Shown: positions 1-11,488 of the stretch, in pieces
Layout: each line of letters begins with the position of its first letter
How positions within the stretch are numbered: the first letter of the stretch is position 1
NCBI GenBank assembly: GCA_030544215.1
Contig: JARZZO010000003.1
Span: forward strand, 17,989,879 to 18,053,878
Origin: Zantedeschia hybrid cultivar
Taxonomy: Eukaryota; Streptophyta; Magnoliopsida; Alismatales; Araceae
Reading direction: 5' to 3'
DNA length: 64,000 nucleotides
The notes under the pieces: generated by a model
Database searches by the model: none
Told to the model about the DNA's origin: nothing
The model's input: the letters and a program-made list of their open reading frames with translations, nothing else
Program-made: the position numbers and the translations under genes

Positions 1-1830
1 TCAAGGAATTAACATTGTTGGATTGACTTCAAAAGGACATAAAATTTGCTTGGGTTTAAGACTCGTTCAAGGGTTTCCATGGGATTTGTGGTTACGGAGA
101 CATCATGATTCAGTGTGTATTTCTACTGAGAAGTTTGGATGGGAGCCTTTGATACAAAGGATTCAATGAAAATTATCAGTGTGCAAAGCAGTGAATCTGT
201 CATTGGGTGGAATAATTACATTGCTGAAGTCAGTTCTGTCCAAGGATTGCAGAATCAGAGCAGCTCTTTGGATTGACTGGGCTTGATATGATCCAGATCA
301 GAATCAAAATCGGCTGAAGGTCAGCCAATTTTGAACTAATTCTAGTCAATTCAGGTTGATCCCTATTTTTCCCTCCTTTTTAAAATGGGAGGAGGGATCA
401 GATTTTTCCCTTTGAAACTGGAACAGCAATGGTTGTTCCCAATCCAAATCAGCTGAATCAGATCAGAATCAGCTGATCTTGTAAACATGGTTCTGTCCAC
501 TATGCATTTACACTTTTTATCAATTTTTCAAAAATTACCTGAAACTGTTAGATGGAAGATAGATAAGATTCAAATAAGATTTATATGGTTGCTCATGAGA
601 AAGCAACAAAAGAATTCCCTTGGTCAAATGGGAAAAAGTTTGTAGGCCATGCAAGAATGGGGGTCCGCATGTGAAGAATCTAGATCTGAAGAACAAAGCT
701 CTGTTACGAGGATGGTTCTGGAATTTGCTGTCAAAGGATTTACATTTGTGAAAAAAAAAGGTTATCCAGCATAAACATTACAAGGGTGTCAATGAATTTT
801 ATTTACAGATGGACTATCAAAGTTTAACTAGTTCTATTTAGAGAGGAATTTTATCAGCCAGTCACTGGGTTGAAGAAGGTGTTGATAGTCAAATCGCCAA
901 TAGGGAGAACTCTCTGTTCTTGTATGGCAAGTGGATGGCTAATTTACAGATAAGGACTAATTCCCTGGGGTTTTGTATATTGATAGATTGTTATATTGAG
1001 CAATGTAATGTTGTGCGGTGAAACATTCAACTTTGGAGAGCTCAAGGAGGGGGGAAAGCATGAGCAGTTTCATTTCTAACTTCTCTCAAGAGCTTCAGAT
1101 CTATATCAATCAAACATGTCGTACTGCATGGGCAAAAACTAATGGTATGTTTACTCAGAAATCACTTTATCAACTTATGGAAGTGCAGCTACCATTCTAT
1201 TATAAGTTCAGATATGTTTGGAAGGTGAAGAGTCCTTTAAAGTTAGAGCTCTTATGTGGCCGGTCTTTGAAGAAATGATTATCAAAAAAATGTATCGAAG
1301 GGAGTCGAACTCTGATGCTGACACAGTGTGTATATTTTGTGGCTGTATAATTAAGACATTGAACACCTTATGATCTACTGTACTACTAGCCAAGAGGATA
1401 GGAGGATGTAGGGAACCCCACAGGCTTTCAATTTTCATCTCATTCTATTGACTAGATGGGAGAATGTTTCTAGAAATGGTTTATCAGCAAGGGAGATGCA
1501 ACAAAAGAAAGCTTTTAGGGATGATTCGCATGCTATAAGCTGGAGTGTATGGAAGGGACACGATGACACCATATTCCGGAGAAGTAAACCATACATCAAA
1601 CATGCTTGTTTCCAAGCTATGTCTTGACTCTATAATTGGAGTGCATGTGTCCATTTTTTCTGTTTTTGATTGGGGGAAGGAGGCCAATAATAATTACTTC
1701 CAATTGGTGTAGTTTTTTTCTTTGTCTCATGGGAAAGATGAACCTCTCCTCTTCCCTTTAGTTCTGCTACGTCTATTTATTTGCAATAAAATTGGTGGTA
1801 CAGTCCACACCTTATTTTGAAAAACAAGTG
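1..1830 (+). mobile_element. Degenerate LINE (L1-type) fragment, 3' part of ORF2
   Basis: Broken translations across several frames give the C-terminal half of a plant L1 ORF2. EPLIQRIQ and KAVNLSLGG..TLLKSVLS (about 145-242) match the conserved end of the reverse transcriptase. After an inserted element the text resumes with STMHLHFL. The zf-RVT domain follows near 1120-1330 (SLYQLMEV, then WKVKSPLKLELL, then a CxxC at CIFCGC). A W-x-V-W-K segment near 1545 is the usual tail. Stops and frameshifts show it is dead. The 3' end near 1830 is an estimate. Confidence 0.85.
243..489. mobile_element. 247-bp non-autonomous element inserted in the LINE, 10-bp target duplication
   Basis: The element is flanked by direct repeats GTTCTGTCCA at 233-242 and 490-499. 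Removing it and one repeat restores the LINE reading KSVLSTMHL, which fixes both edges. The ends share an imperfect inverted motif (CAGCTCTTTGGATTG near the left; the complement of CCAATCCAAATCAGCTG near the right). A 9-10 bp duplication suits a Mutator-like element; that class is an inference. The same element in copy 2 is at 32586-32832. Confidence 0.75.
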
Positions 1831-3875
1831 TATATTTCTACCAAAATTTGTTGAGTCCCTTTTTGCCCTTTTGTGGTTGAATGTAGGTTCAAAGGACAAA
1901 AAAACATCAAACATCATTATCCATATATTTGTTGAGTGTATTGTTGATTCAATCTATGTTTTGCTAACTATTTTTTAGGAAGTTGTGTGGGGCATGATTT
2001 GGTGGTTAATTCTTTAATGGTATGAAGTAAAAAGAGGGAAAAAAAAGGTTTTATAGACAAGAATGACAGTTTGGGCATTAATGTTCAAGCATCATCCTTC
2101 ATTTTTTGCCCTTAAGATAAAATATTAAGAAGTGTGCGAGGATCTAATTTGCAAGTTCGGTTATAGGAATAGGTTAATTAATGTCTTTTTTTTCAAAAGT
2201 AGTTGTGGATTTCAAGAGGTTCCTCCCTTCGACTAAGAAACTAATTACTAGAAGGGATGCAAATCTGACCCCTTTCCCACTTTAAGTGCCAGCATACTAC
2301 AAAACGAAATAATAAACATAATACAAAGAACCTATTCTGAGATGAAACTGAAAAATAGACTCTAGACACCATGACATCTTAGACGCATAGCTCTCTATAA
2401 GTAACAACACCGCTATTTCCCGCTAGTATCCTTCTGACTTCTGGTACCATGCAACAACCGGCCTACTGTTATTGGAGTCAAGATTATTTAGGTAAATTAT
2501 GTAATTCCCCATTCCCCTTTGATCTATTATATTGTTACAAGGTGCTTCCAATCTGTTACTCATCAATTTACTAAACTGTCCCATTGTTTTGTATTTAATT
2601 ATGAGGATGGTGGCTTTATGAGTACCTCATTGCTTCAGCAGAACTGACAGAAAGAGGAAGTGGAAAACGAAATAATCAAGATAGTTTATCCTTTCCCTTG
2701 TTACCTGGAACTGGTCAGAATCAGCAGCAAAGTCAATCGAAATTGTTCCAGATCAGCAGATCTGTGCCGATTCCAACCAAATTTTAGAACCTTGACCCCA
2801 AGGCATGCGCAAAATGAGGCTGAACACATTCATGAATCACTGGTGTGCCTTTGTCTTGGCTTGCTCTCACCCATCATCTTGAACTTCTTGCCAGTCGCCT
2901 GTTCTACTGTCTGGGAGAACTGTCTCTCTCTTGACCTCCTTTAACACACCAAATGAACATACCAGTGCTCAAACAATCTCCACTTTCCACAGGTGTACAA
3001 CACTATGACAGCTCTGCACCAAACCATTTTGCACCCAGCTGCAACCTGGGTGCCAATGTTGATCAAGCATGGTGACCATTTCACATTCGTCGACTACATC
3101 AAACTTGCTTTGATCTCTGTAGATGGGTAGGACATAGAACTCTGTGCCAATCCACCTTGGTTATATTCCATCCTTTGGATTCTGTCCAGCTTCATTGCAG
3201 GACGGTTTCAGCTCAGTTGTGCCGATCGGTGTAATGACCACTGAACTGATTAACACATCCTTCTAAAAGCTCCAAGTTGTTTGAAGATTAGGGAACCATG
3301 GTGGATCAATTACCGGCCCCTTTTTTCTCTTCACCAGATGCTTTGGAACTACTACTTGTTGGTCTAACCTGGACAAAGAGGCATTCCTCACCGAACAAGA
3401 AAAACTTCTATGCATGTTCCCTTGCATTGCCATCACACCATAGCATTCCTGCAGGACGCAATGATGTGACCACCTTCTGAGCATCAAAGCACCTATATCC
3501 TCTGGTCAAATCCTTGAAACTTCTCTGAAACTCTTGTATTTTGATGCTATGTTATCCCAAATTTTCCATTTTTTCCGTTGTCTCTGCATTGAGATTGCTC
3601 TTCACATTTTCACTGTCGCTCTTGTTTGTTCTCATTCAAGAATCAATTTTATAGAAATCATTAGACTATGAATTCAGTTTCACCGGCTATCCTAGCTTTC
3701 TTAACAGCTTTCTTCTATTTGCTTATAGGAATTGTTATGGGAACATATCATAAGCAGAACAGTCTCAGAAAGTGACCGAGAAGAGTATGGAAGTTGGTTG
3801 GGGGAGTTATGTCCATCATGGTGGACCCACACACATTTGTTTTGACTTGTACTGATTTGAATCCAAGCTTGGGAG
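1831..3875. other. No recognisable gene; probable repeat debris
   Basis: About 2 kb with no ORF that reads like a known protein. Sequence near 2700-2790 (GATCAGCAGATC-type words) resembles the 247-bp element upstream. The stretch 2940-3470 has the feel of an old retrotransposon but no motif that I can defend. Confidence 0.4.
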
Positions 3876-4025
3876 GACCAAGGAATTTTGGATCGGATTG
3901 GGTCCCTGAATCAGGACCCGCCGATCCCGATCCGAATCGGGATCGGATCGGCCGGAATCGGGACCTGCCGATCCCTATCCGAGTTGGCCAATCCGGATCG
4001 GGATCGGCCGATTCTGCATTCCATG
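3876..4025. mobile_element. GATCGG-rich palindromic element (MITE-like)
   Basis: Dense GATCGG/CCGATC words form nested hairpins. The clearest is GATCCCGAT then CCGA then ATCGGGATC near 3923-3944, with 9-bp perfect arms. The outer parts resemble one another in inverted orientation (GGAATTTTGGATCGG on the left against the complement of CCGATTCTGCATTCC on the right). This is typical of small terminal-inverted-repeat elements in plant DNA. No target duplication was found. The partner copy is at 36219-36368. Confidence 0.5.
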
Positions 4026-4593
4026 GGGAGGACTGCGTTAGTATTAAACATCAGAATGATCAGAAATAGAATACGTTAGATTCTTCTTGATAACTGTAAT
4101 CTCATCAGCATCATGTCAAGATCATAAACTTTATCCCATCAATTTAAGGTCAATTAGACAAATGATAGTTTTGAATCTCTTCTGCCTAATGTCAACCTTC
4201 TAGACAATGGTGCAAAGTATCTATTTAGTGGGTAAAGAACAATGATCTTGGGGTGGCCTGGTGACATAGTAGCCATAGCCACTAATCAAGATCAGACAGC
4301 TCTATCTGTTTAAAGAAGGGAAAAAAAAAACAAAGCTGTGCAAAGTGGGTGGGTTGCACAAACATGGATGCACCATCCAATGCACTGACAGTGCCAAGCA
4401 GATGCACATGTTCACACTCTGCTTAGCATCTGCCCAGGGTGTCATTTAGTTCTTTTTTCCCCTTTTTGCAGATCAAAGACATCCACTCTTGATCAGATAG
4501 CTCTGACTAACTATGTGGGCAGGCCACATCTAATCCCCTGGCTGCATAGTAGCATTACTCTGTGTGTGTATATATATATATAAACAGGATAGG
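4026..4593. other. Intergenic; possible inverted-repeat element, (TG)n(TA)n tract
   Basis: No coding potential seen. The block about 4245-4550 has loosely complementary ends (GGGGTGGCCTGGTGACATAG against the complement of AGGCCACATCTAATCCCCTG), suggesting a degraded DNA element. A short (TG)n(TA)n run sits at 4561-4582, just before the LINE begins. Confidence 0.3.
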
Positions 4594-6081
4594 CCTATGA
4601 TAGGGTGAGCTGGTCCTATTTATTCGATGTCGTCCTCATTATGGGTTTTGGTGAGAAATGGGTTTCCTGGATCAGAGCATGTGGCTCCTCTGCTTCATTT
4701 GCTATCCTTGTTAATGGAGAGCTGACCCCCTTTTCTTAAGTGGCAGAGGACTCAGGCAGGTCGACCATTTGTCCCCTTTGCTCCTTGTCATTGTTTCTTA
4801 AGTGTTGAGCTGCATGTGGGAGAGAGTAGAACCAGCTGGTTTGATTACAGGTTTTCATTCTGGGGCTCAGAGTAGGTTGATTTCTTATCTCCAATATGTT
4901 GATGACACAATCTTATTCTGTTCGAGGGGAGAAGAGCAGGTCTTCCTGATTAGGCTTATTTTGGAGTTGTTAGATGAAGTTACAAGCCTTAGACTTTAAA
5001 AAATGTGTTTTGTTTGGTATCAATGTGACGGAAGATTTCTTGAGAAGAGCAACTATTATCTTGGGGTGTCATAGAATCTCTTTCCATATGCCTTATATGG
5101 GGTTGCCTTTGTCCTCGAGTTAGATTAAATGTAGTGACTGGCAGCCGATGATACAGAAATTTCATTCTCGGTTGGCTAGTTGGAAGGGGCGTCTCTTGTC
5201 CTGTGGAGGAAGGCTGATGCTATGTCAAGCAGTTCTTGATAGTCTGCCGATCTACTACCTATCTTTGTTCAGGATTCTGAGGATTGTGGCCAAACAACTT
5301 GAAAGTATTCGGGGGAGATTTTTCTAGGGAGGAGACTCGGACAACCCTAGAAAGGGATTTCATGATATTAGTTGGGGCAGGGTGTGTAGGAGTAAGCAGA
5401 ATGGTGGGTTGGGCATTAAGAGCATTAGAGATTTCAACTTGGCTCTCCTGTCTAAATGGCTGTGGAAAATCGGGATGGGTCATACTAATTTGTGGACTGA
5501 AGTTATCAAAGGAAAGTACTATTCATGGAACATAATATGGGATTTCCAGAGACAGATGGATGGACATGTTTCTCATGTGTGGAAAGGTATTTTGGAGACG
5601 ACAGATATCATCGTGGTTGCTACTCAAGTGCATGTAGGTGATGGCAAGTCATGCTCGTTTCGGCTTGACAGATGTGCTGGTTTTGTGCTCTCTATCTGGC
5701 GTTTCCTAGAATGTTTGTGATTGCTTCTGATCCTGAGGCTTTTGTGGAACAAATGATGGATATAGGGGTATGGACCCCTCGATTTAGAAGAAATTTGTTA
5801 GAAGAAGAGTTTGTGGAGCTGGTAGCCCTTATAGGGCTGCTCCAGGGGTACTCGTTGGATGCTTCTCAACTGGACACATTGAATTGGTTATGGAATCATC
5901 GAGGTGTTTTCTTGGTCAGATCAGTTTACACTATGATTGTGGATGGGGGATGTAGGATTCCTCTTCTCTTACATATCTGGAAGACCAAGTCCCCTCTAAA
6001 TGTAAAGTTTTTGGCCTAGAGGATCTCCAACAGGAAGCTTCCTACATCTAACAGATTGGTGTGATGTCCCTCGTACTTGCT

Positions 6082-6619
6082 CTATGTAGTCAGAGACGAG
6101 AGGCGAGCGAGGCAACCAGGGGTTCACCTCAGCCTTAAATGCCTAGGCGATCGCCTAGGCGTTTGAGGCGATGTATTTTCTCTCGGTCATTACCATGAAT
6201 GAAGAAAATGATAGTATGAAGAAAATAAAGAAAACATCCAAGATAATCATATGTAAGACCTTGAGAAAAAATTGATCATGTCTAACATGTAATGAACAAT
6301 TTATATGAAGTACTCATGCAAGTAGTGCATGGTCTTAAAAATCATAAAAAATAAGATAAAATGTAGCAACGTCTAAGAAAATAGGAAGAAAAAAAATGTG
6401 ACAACATGTAAGAGAAAAAGGCTATTGGACATTGTTAAAAGAGGCACTAGTTATTGGAATAATTAAGAATAAGTAAAAAAGAAGCAAGTATTTGGCATAG
6501 ACCTCCTAGGCAAGTGTCTAAGTGAGTGAGGCAAACATGAGGCGAGGCGAGGCGTTCCTAGCTCGCCCCAACCTAGTTCATCGGCTAGGCGAGCGAGGCG
6601 ATCGCCTTTGATAACATAG
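6082..6619. mobile_element. AGGCGA-rich hAT-like MITE inside the LINE
   Basis: The terminal inverted repeats are CTATGTAGTCAGAGACGA (left) and CTATGTTATCAAAGGCGA (right, complemented), matching at 14 of 18. The flanks are TACTTGCT (6074-6081) and CACTTGCT (6620-6627), an 8-bp target duplication with one mismatch. Removing the element and one flank rejoins the LINE zinc-finger reading RTCCLCGEE in frame. The ends are rich in AGGCGATCGCCT palindromes, while the middle is AT-rich with no ORF. The 8-bp duplication and short TIRs fit hAT; the family name is an inference. Confidence 0.85.
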
Positions 6620-6832
6620 CACTTGCTGCCTTTGTGGGGAGGAGAATGAAGGGATTGATCACCTCTGAGCAATGCTGATTCTCGTCTAAGATTTGGTCCT
6701 CCTTGTTTTAGAAGTTTCATGTGGTTAAGGACATTCAGTGTTATGTGGTTGACTTGGTGAGCGAGTGAGCCTGCCACTTGTCCCGGAAAGGGGATAGGCT
6801 CATATGGTTGATGGTTCTTCATGCTACTCTAC

Positions 6833-7832
6833 GTCCCTGTTTGATTGCGGGTTAGCCCACGAATAACCTGGGTTATCACAGTTTGAGCCCGTTTTGTGGT
6901 TTGATTGCGGGATTAACTTACCCGGACTAAAAATGGGCTAAACGGGTGCTTACCCAACATTAGCCCGGGCTAACGTATCCTACCCTAGGGGTGGGATAGA
7001 AAGGGTTAGCCCGCGGAGTTAATGCTCCATTTAAATATTATTAATTATTAATGAATGTTAAGTAATAAATGTTAATTATTAGTAATAATATTAACAAATA
7101 TTATTTTGATTACTAAATATTAATAAATGTCAATTCATATTATTAATATTAATATATTAATAAAGATTAGTGTGATTATTAAATGTTAGTCAACATTATT
7201 TTCATTATCATCATCAAAGCCTTATCCCATTTATTTGGGGTCAGCTATATGAATCATGTCTTGATATCTTAATCTATCAAATGCCATTAGTTAACATTAT
7301 TTTGATTAACTAATATTAGTTAACGTTAATCATAGTTAATTATTTTGATTAATATTATTATGCTGCATTTACTGATCAAAAATTTGATTAAAATTATAAA
7401 ATATTAATAAATATTTAAATAAATTAATTATTAATATATGAAACACACTTAATAATTATGTGGAGAGATAATGATGAAATTTATTATATATATTTTTTAG
7501 TAATGAAATTTATTCATATAAATTATTTAAATCATAATTTTGTTATTAAATAAGATACATTTAAGAGTATTTAAGTGATATAAAATTCATCTAAATAATC
7601 ATAATTTGAATATGATTGGTTCAAAATACACATACGATAAATTAAAATATGTATTAACTTAAAAAATATTTAAATGGAGATTCTATGTACCTATCCTAGA
7701 CTAACCTCCACTTTGAAATAAGAGCTATCTATCCCCGGAATAGCCAAAAGTGGAATAAATCAGGGCTAACTTAATCGGGCTCCGTAGCTAACCCGGGTTA
7801 TCCCTATCCCTATCCCGCGATCAAATAGGGAC
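6833..7832. mobile_element. 1000-bp TIR element inside the LINE (PIF/Harbinger- or Tourist-like)
   Basis: The left end GTCCCTGTTTGATTGCGGG is mirrored by the right end, complement GTCCCTATTTGATCGCGGG (17 of 19). Both continue into AACC.GGGTT words, giving long imperfect TIRs. Flanks are TAC and TAT, a possible 3-bp TA-type duplication. Removal places the LINE text HATL next to LWTERNKRIF. The interior is strongly AT-rich (7020-7690) with no transposase. At 7207-7255 it contains a phrase like a dispersed plant SINE-type repeat (CCTTATCCCATTTATTTGGG then GTCAGCTA); that identity is weak. Confidence 0.75.
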
Positions 7833-8689
7833 TATAGGCTTTATGGACAGAGAGAAACAAAAGGATTTTTAGAAGGGAGGCTACTTCTCAGGGCAGCATT
7901 TTGTCATTTGTCTATAGCACGGTGAAGGAATGGATGTTAGTTAGGTGTAGAGATCATGCGGTCAATTCTTCCTTTTTGCCCTTTTGGAAGATCACATGTG
8001 ATTCACCACCTTGGTGTTTTGTAGAGTGAGGTTGAGTTTTTTGTTCTACACTTGTAAATTCTATTTTGTTATATAATATAGTAGTACCATCCACTTAAAA
8101 AAAAACAAATAAAACCTCAAGAGATGGGAACAAGTAGGCAAGGTTTGCCATCTCATATCGTGGCTTTGCCTTAGGAGGGTTTGAGAGAAGAGATCTCAGT
8201 AAAATCTGAGGAGATCAGGAAAAAATCTTGGGACATATATGTATGATAACAATACTATATATGCACATGTATATCATATATACATATGTGTGATATACAC
8301 ATACATGCAAGAAATGTTATATCGGACCTCGACATCATCTCAAAGGGCCAAAGAGAAGAGATCTTAGAGAGAGAATGACAGCCAAGCATGATCATCTTAT
8401 ACTTTTCAACAAAAAAAAACTTTTAAATTTTATGTATGTAGCCATTCAATATGATTAAATTAATATAGTATTAAATAGAAGAATGCAAAATATATGTTTA
8501 CGCATATATAAGGATTGTTTTCTTGAATCTCAATTGCCATTTAAATGTGTTAGAAAACTTCTAATTAGTCATCACATTCCCTCCTTTATCGGCTTTCTCA
8601 TCTTCTCCTCCCCCTCTTCTCCTCCGACTCCTTTCCATTGCCCTTCCTCTATATCGCTTTATTCTTGATCTCGATCAAGCTTCATTTTA

Positions 8690-8825
8690 GGACCCTTGGA
8701 GGATAATTGAATATTTAAAATCTTATGATATTTTTATTTTTTTTAACATGGGGATGGGGTAGAAAAGGTTGTGCAGTCTGAGCACACCGGCCACACTATA
8801 TATATACACACACACACACACACAT
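8690..8825. repeat. Short direct repeat and (TA)n(CA)n microsatellite
   Basis: GGATAATTGAATATTTA near 8700 recurs near 9652 with similar AT-rich sequence after it, so about 50 bp is directly repeated on either side of the MITE cluster. A (TA)n(CA)n tract lies at about 8796-8824. Confidence 0.6.
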
Positions 8826-9216
8826 TGTACAGTGGAGACAGACTTTAGATGAAGATCTAAAGGTTTTAATTTTTTTTAGAAAAATCATGCGCGGAAGAAC
8901 AGTTCCATGCGGAACTGTTCTGTGCGGCGCAAAACCTACGCGTAAAAACCGTGCGTGCGGAACTACTCCACACGAGACACGGAGCCTGCGTAGTGTTCCA
9001 CACGTATAATGTGGCCGTCCAATCTTTTGATTTGGACGGTCTTTTTATTTTATTTTTTAGTTTTTTTAGTTTTCCCTCTCTCTCCTCATATCCCACCGCT
9101 CTTGTGAATTTTGGCGCCGAAGGCACCACAATACTAATTTTTTTTTTTATATTTGATCAAATCTAAGGGATAAAACAAGTGTATGGTGGAACGATACCGA
9201 CTACCTTCACCGTACA
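8826..9216 (-). mobile_element. MITE, GGAACTGTTC family, member 1
   Basis: The ends are imperfect inverted repeats (TGTACAGTGGAGACAG on the left; TGTACGGTGAAGGTAG as the complement of the right end). A hairpin GAACAGTTCC-ATGC-GGAACTGTTC lies at about 8899-8922. The interior shares with the element at 23814-24180, in opposite orientation, the words GGCGCCAAAATTCA and CAAAAGATTGGACGG plus a run of AAACTAAAAAA. No transposase, so non-autonomous. Its copy-2 equivalent is at 41169-41559. Confidence 0.7.
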
Positions 9217-9760
9217 GTAGCACTACTTTATGTATATGTATATATAACCGTCCATCGAGTACTTGCAAACAAGGTTCGTCGACTCGAAGAGACCGACTCA
9301 GATCTCCCATGATCCAGTACGAGTCGGGTCGACTCACGTAGACTAGACCGAGTCACATGGAAAAGATCTCTCAAATCGTACAAACTCGATCAAGCCGTAC
9401 TGACTCCGATTCGCCTGATGTGGTACAAGTTGCCCGAGGTGGCACGAGTCGATCCAGTACGGCAAACCATGCTTGCAAATTCATTTTTCAAAAAATTATA
9501 AAAAATATTCAAAAATAGAAAATTTGTTAGATTACCCTTAAGGTTGTTCCCGTCCTCTGAGGTTTTAGTATTCATCAGTAATTTACTCGCACCCGAGTGG
9601 ACAGTTACAATCAATTTGAATATAATCCAACAGTAAAAATTAAGTTCCAAGGGATAATTGAATATTTAGAATTTTATACTAATTTTTTTTCAACACAAGG
9701 GTGGGACCCAAACGTACTGAGCGACCAGGTTGCACAGAAAGCCTTGGTTGCACAGTAGCA

Positions 9761-9763
<3 letters not shown>
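9217..9763. other. Probable degraded inverted-repeat element, no gene
   Basis: About 9266-9475 carries many CGAGTCG/GTACTGG words. Its outer parts resemble each other in inverted orientation (TTGCAAACAAGGTTCG; complement of the right side TTGCAAGCATGGTTTG), which suggests a TIR element. The rest is AT-rich and uninformative. Confidence 0.4.

Positions 9764-9832
<69 letters not shown>
9764..9832. repeat. (CT)n(TA)n compound microsatellite, 69 bp
   Basis: Uninterrupted CT then TA dinucleotides. The copy-2 allele at 42107-42189 is 83 bp, 14 bp longer, and is the largest length difference between the two copies. Useful as a copy-specific marker. Confidence 0.95.
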
Positions 9833-9835
<3 letters not shown>

Positions 9836-11488
9836 GTGCTTCAATCCTTTTACTTCTTTGAAAATCATAAGACTGCATCTTCCAACAAAAAAAGGGAGGA
9901 AGAAGAACAGAACCATCCTGCTGCATTTTCCGTTGTCCCAGCTGCACAACACTTCCTCAAGTGAGAGATATCCCCGTAAAAAGTGTCTCTCCGAGGATTC
10001 CAATCTAGCATACTGTTTGAAGCTATGGTAGCATCTTTCAAGAATCCTCCCATTTTTGGTTTCTAGTAACTGCTCTCTCAAATGACTTGAACTCTCTTCC
10101 TCCCTGTCCACTTTCTCTATAACTTATATGTATGCCTCCTTGTTGTGGGTTAATATGATTCATTGTAGCCTCTTGGTCACCTTGAAATGGGGAAAAGAAA
10201 AGTGATATATCTGGTCAGCATACCTTTACATTCTCACATACATTTGATTCCGCTATATTTCGATGCACCAGGCTTACTTCTATTTTCACACTATAAACCA
10301 TAGGGAGTTTGATCTTTTGCTGTTCTCCAGGAGCGAAGGTCAGTGTCATTAGGGTACTGATAGTGAGAGGTACGATACATCACGTACCACAGTCCATCGT
10401 GCAAAAAAAAAGTGTTTCTTCTCATAAAAGTAGAAAAAGATATTTGGTCACTAACACTTGGTAGATGTATCATCTTTTGATTGATAGAAAATTTTAAAAA
10501 AAGTCTAAAAAGAAAACATTGTCCATCTGTACAGGGAGGCTAAAAGGTCTACATTTGATGGGATTTTCCTTAACAGGTGTTCAAATAGGCTTGTACAATG
10601 TGAATACTTGGCTTGGATGACTCCAATCAAAATTTAGTAGCTCCTAATCTCGGCTCGTTCGGGACTTGTTTAGCCAGTTGTGAACCAATTTAGTTTCTTG
10701 TTTTGGTTCTGTGATCTGATGTTAGAATAGAAGCAACAGATGAGGTGCTTGGAGAGTGGACTAAGACAAAGAAGAGAGTAATTTTAGTTTTCCCAATTTA
10801 GTTCGAGTAGGCCATTTCCTTGGTCCCAATTAACCATCATTTTAGTTGTCCCAACTTTCTGATTGAATTGCCTGGAAACTGATTCCGCATGCCCTTCAAC
10901 AGGCCAGAAAACAACTGAGCACGAGAATGGATTAAGCCATGAAATAGTATTTTTTTAATTTCAATGTGTTGGTCAGAATAGATCAATCAGAAGAATTAAT
11001 TGTTGCAGGTATCCAGAAGAGAGTTTAGCAACACAGAATGTTGAAAATGTTGGTCCAAAAGATGTCCCCAATATCATCATGATTTGTCTCTTAGCTAATT
11101 TCCATCCCCTTTTGTCAATTCTCAAACTTGACTACATTAAAAAAAATGTTTTTGTTTTGCTTGCATCCACATGAATATGTTGTATAATAGATATATGCTA
11201 GATCATAACTCAAGTCTATGATTCTATGAAAACAGGAAAATTAATGAAATTGAATTTTTTCTGTTACTGAGCTAAGTGGCCTCAATTTACTGATGGAGGG
11301 GTAAAAGATGTTTCACCATAAATGTTTGCATGTCTATGTATGACCTTTTCTCGAGTGATGGCCCTAAGAAAAAGTGAAAAACTATATTTTGGGCATTGCT
11401 GACTAGAATCTAAAATATAAATATCTTCTCCCTTCCACTGTCTTTTGACTTAACTTTCTAATTGTCACATTTCTTCCTCCTGTATCAG
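9833..11488. other. Upstream of the p24 exons; no recognisable exon
   Basis: I looked here for the missing first exon of the p24 gene (signal peptide plus the first half of the GOLD domain, with a conserved Cys and an EYEGDT-like stretch) and did not find it. A minus-strand ORF at about 9830-10111 (starts MDREEESSSHLREQ) has no family I recognise and runs into the TA microsatellite. It may be chance or a relic exon. Confidence 0.4.

Larger units (their letters stand above)
4594..8110 (+). mobile_element. 5'-truncated LINE (L1-type) with two nested insertions
   Basis: Reverse transcriptase text begins at YDRVSWSYLF (about 4596) and continues through SSASFAILVNGEL, a degraded RGLRQ box, and the catalytic YVDD box (near 4896-4907, context LQYVDDTILFC). 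Then come QNGGLGIKSIRDFNLALLSKW (about 5398-5460), a zf-RVT domain (about 5890-6050, continued at 6621-6690 as CCLCGEENEGIDHL), and the C-terminal tail LWTERNKRIF (about 7848). A 3' UTR ends in an A-rich tail at about 8095-8115. Several stops and frameshifts make it inactive. Insertions at 6082-6619 and 6833-7832 split the coding text cleanly. No target duplication around the whole LINE was found. Confidence 0.9.

Noticed and set aside
2940..3480. Possible LTR-retrotransposon fragment
   Set aside because: The composition is suggestive, but there is no gag, protease, integrase or RT motif and no LTR pair.
9674..10111. Minus-strand ORF with a YIYIYI..RERERE tail
   Set aside because: The tail is the TA/CT microsatellite and changes length between copies. 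The first 90 residues match no family I know, so it is not listed as a gene.
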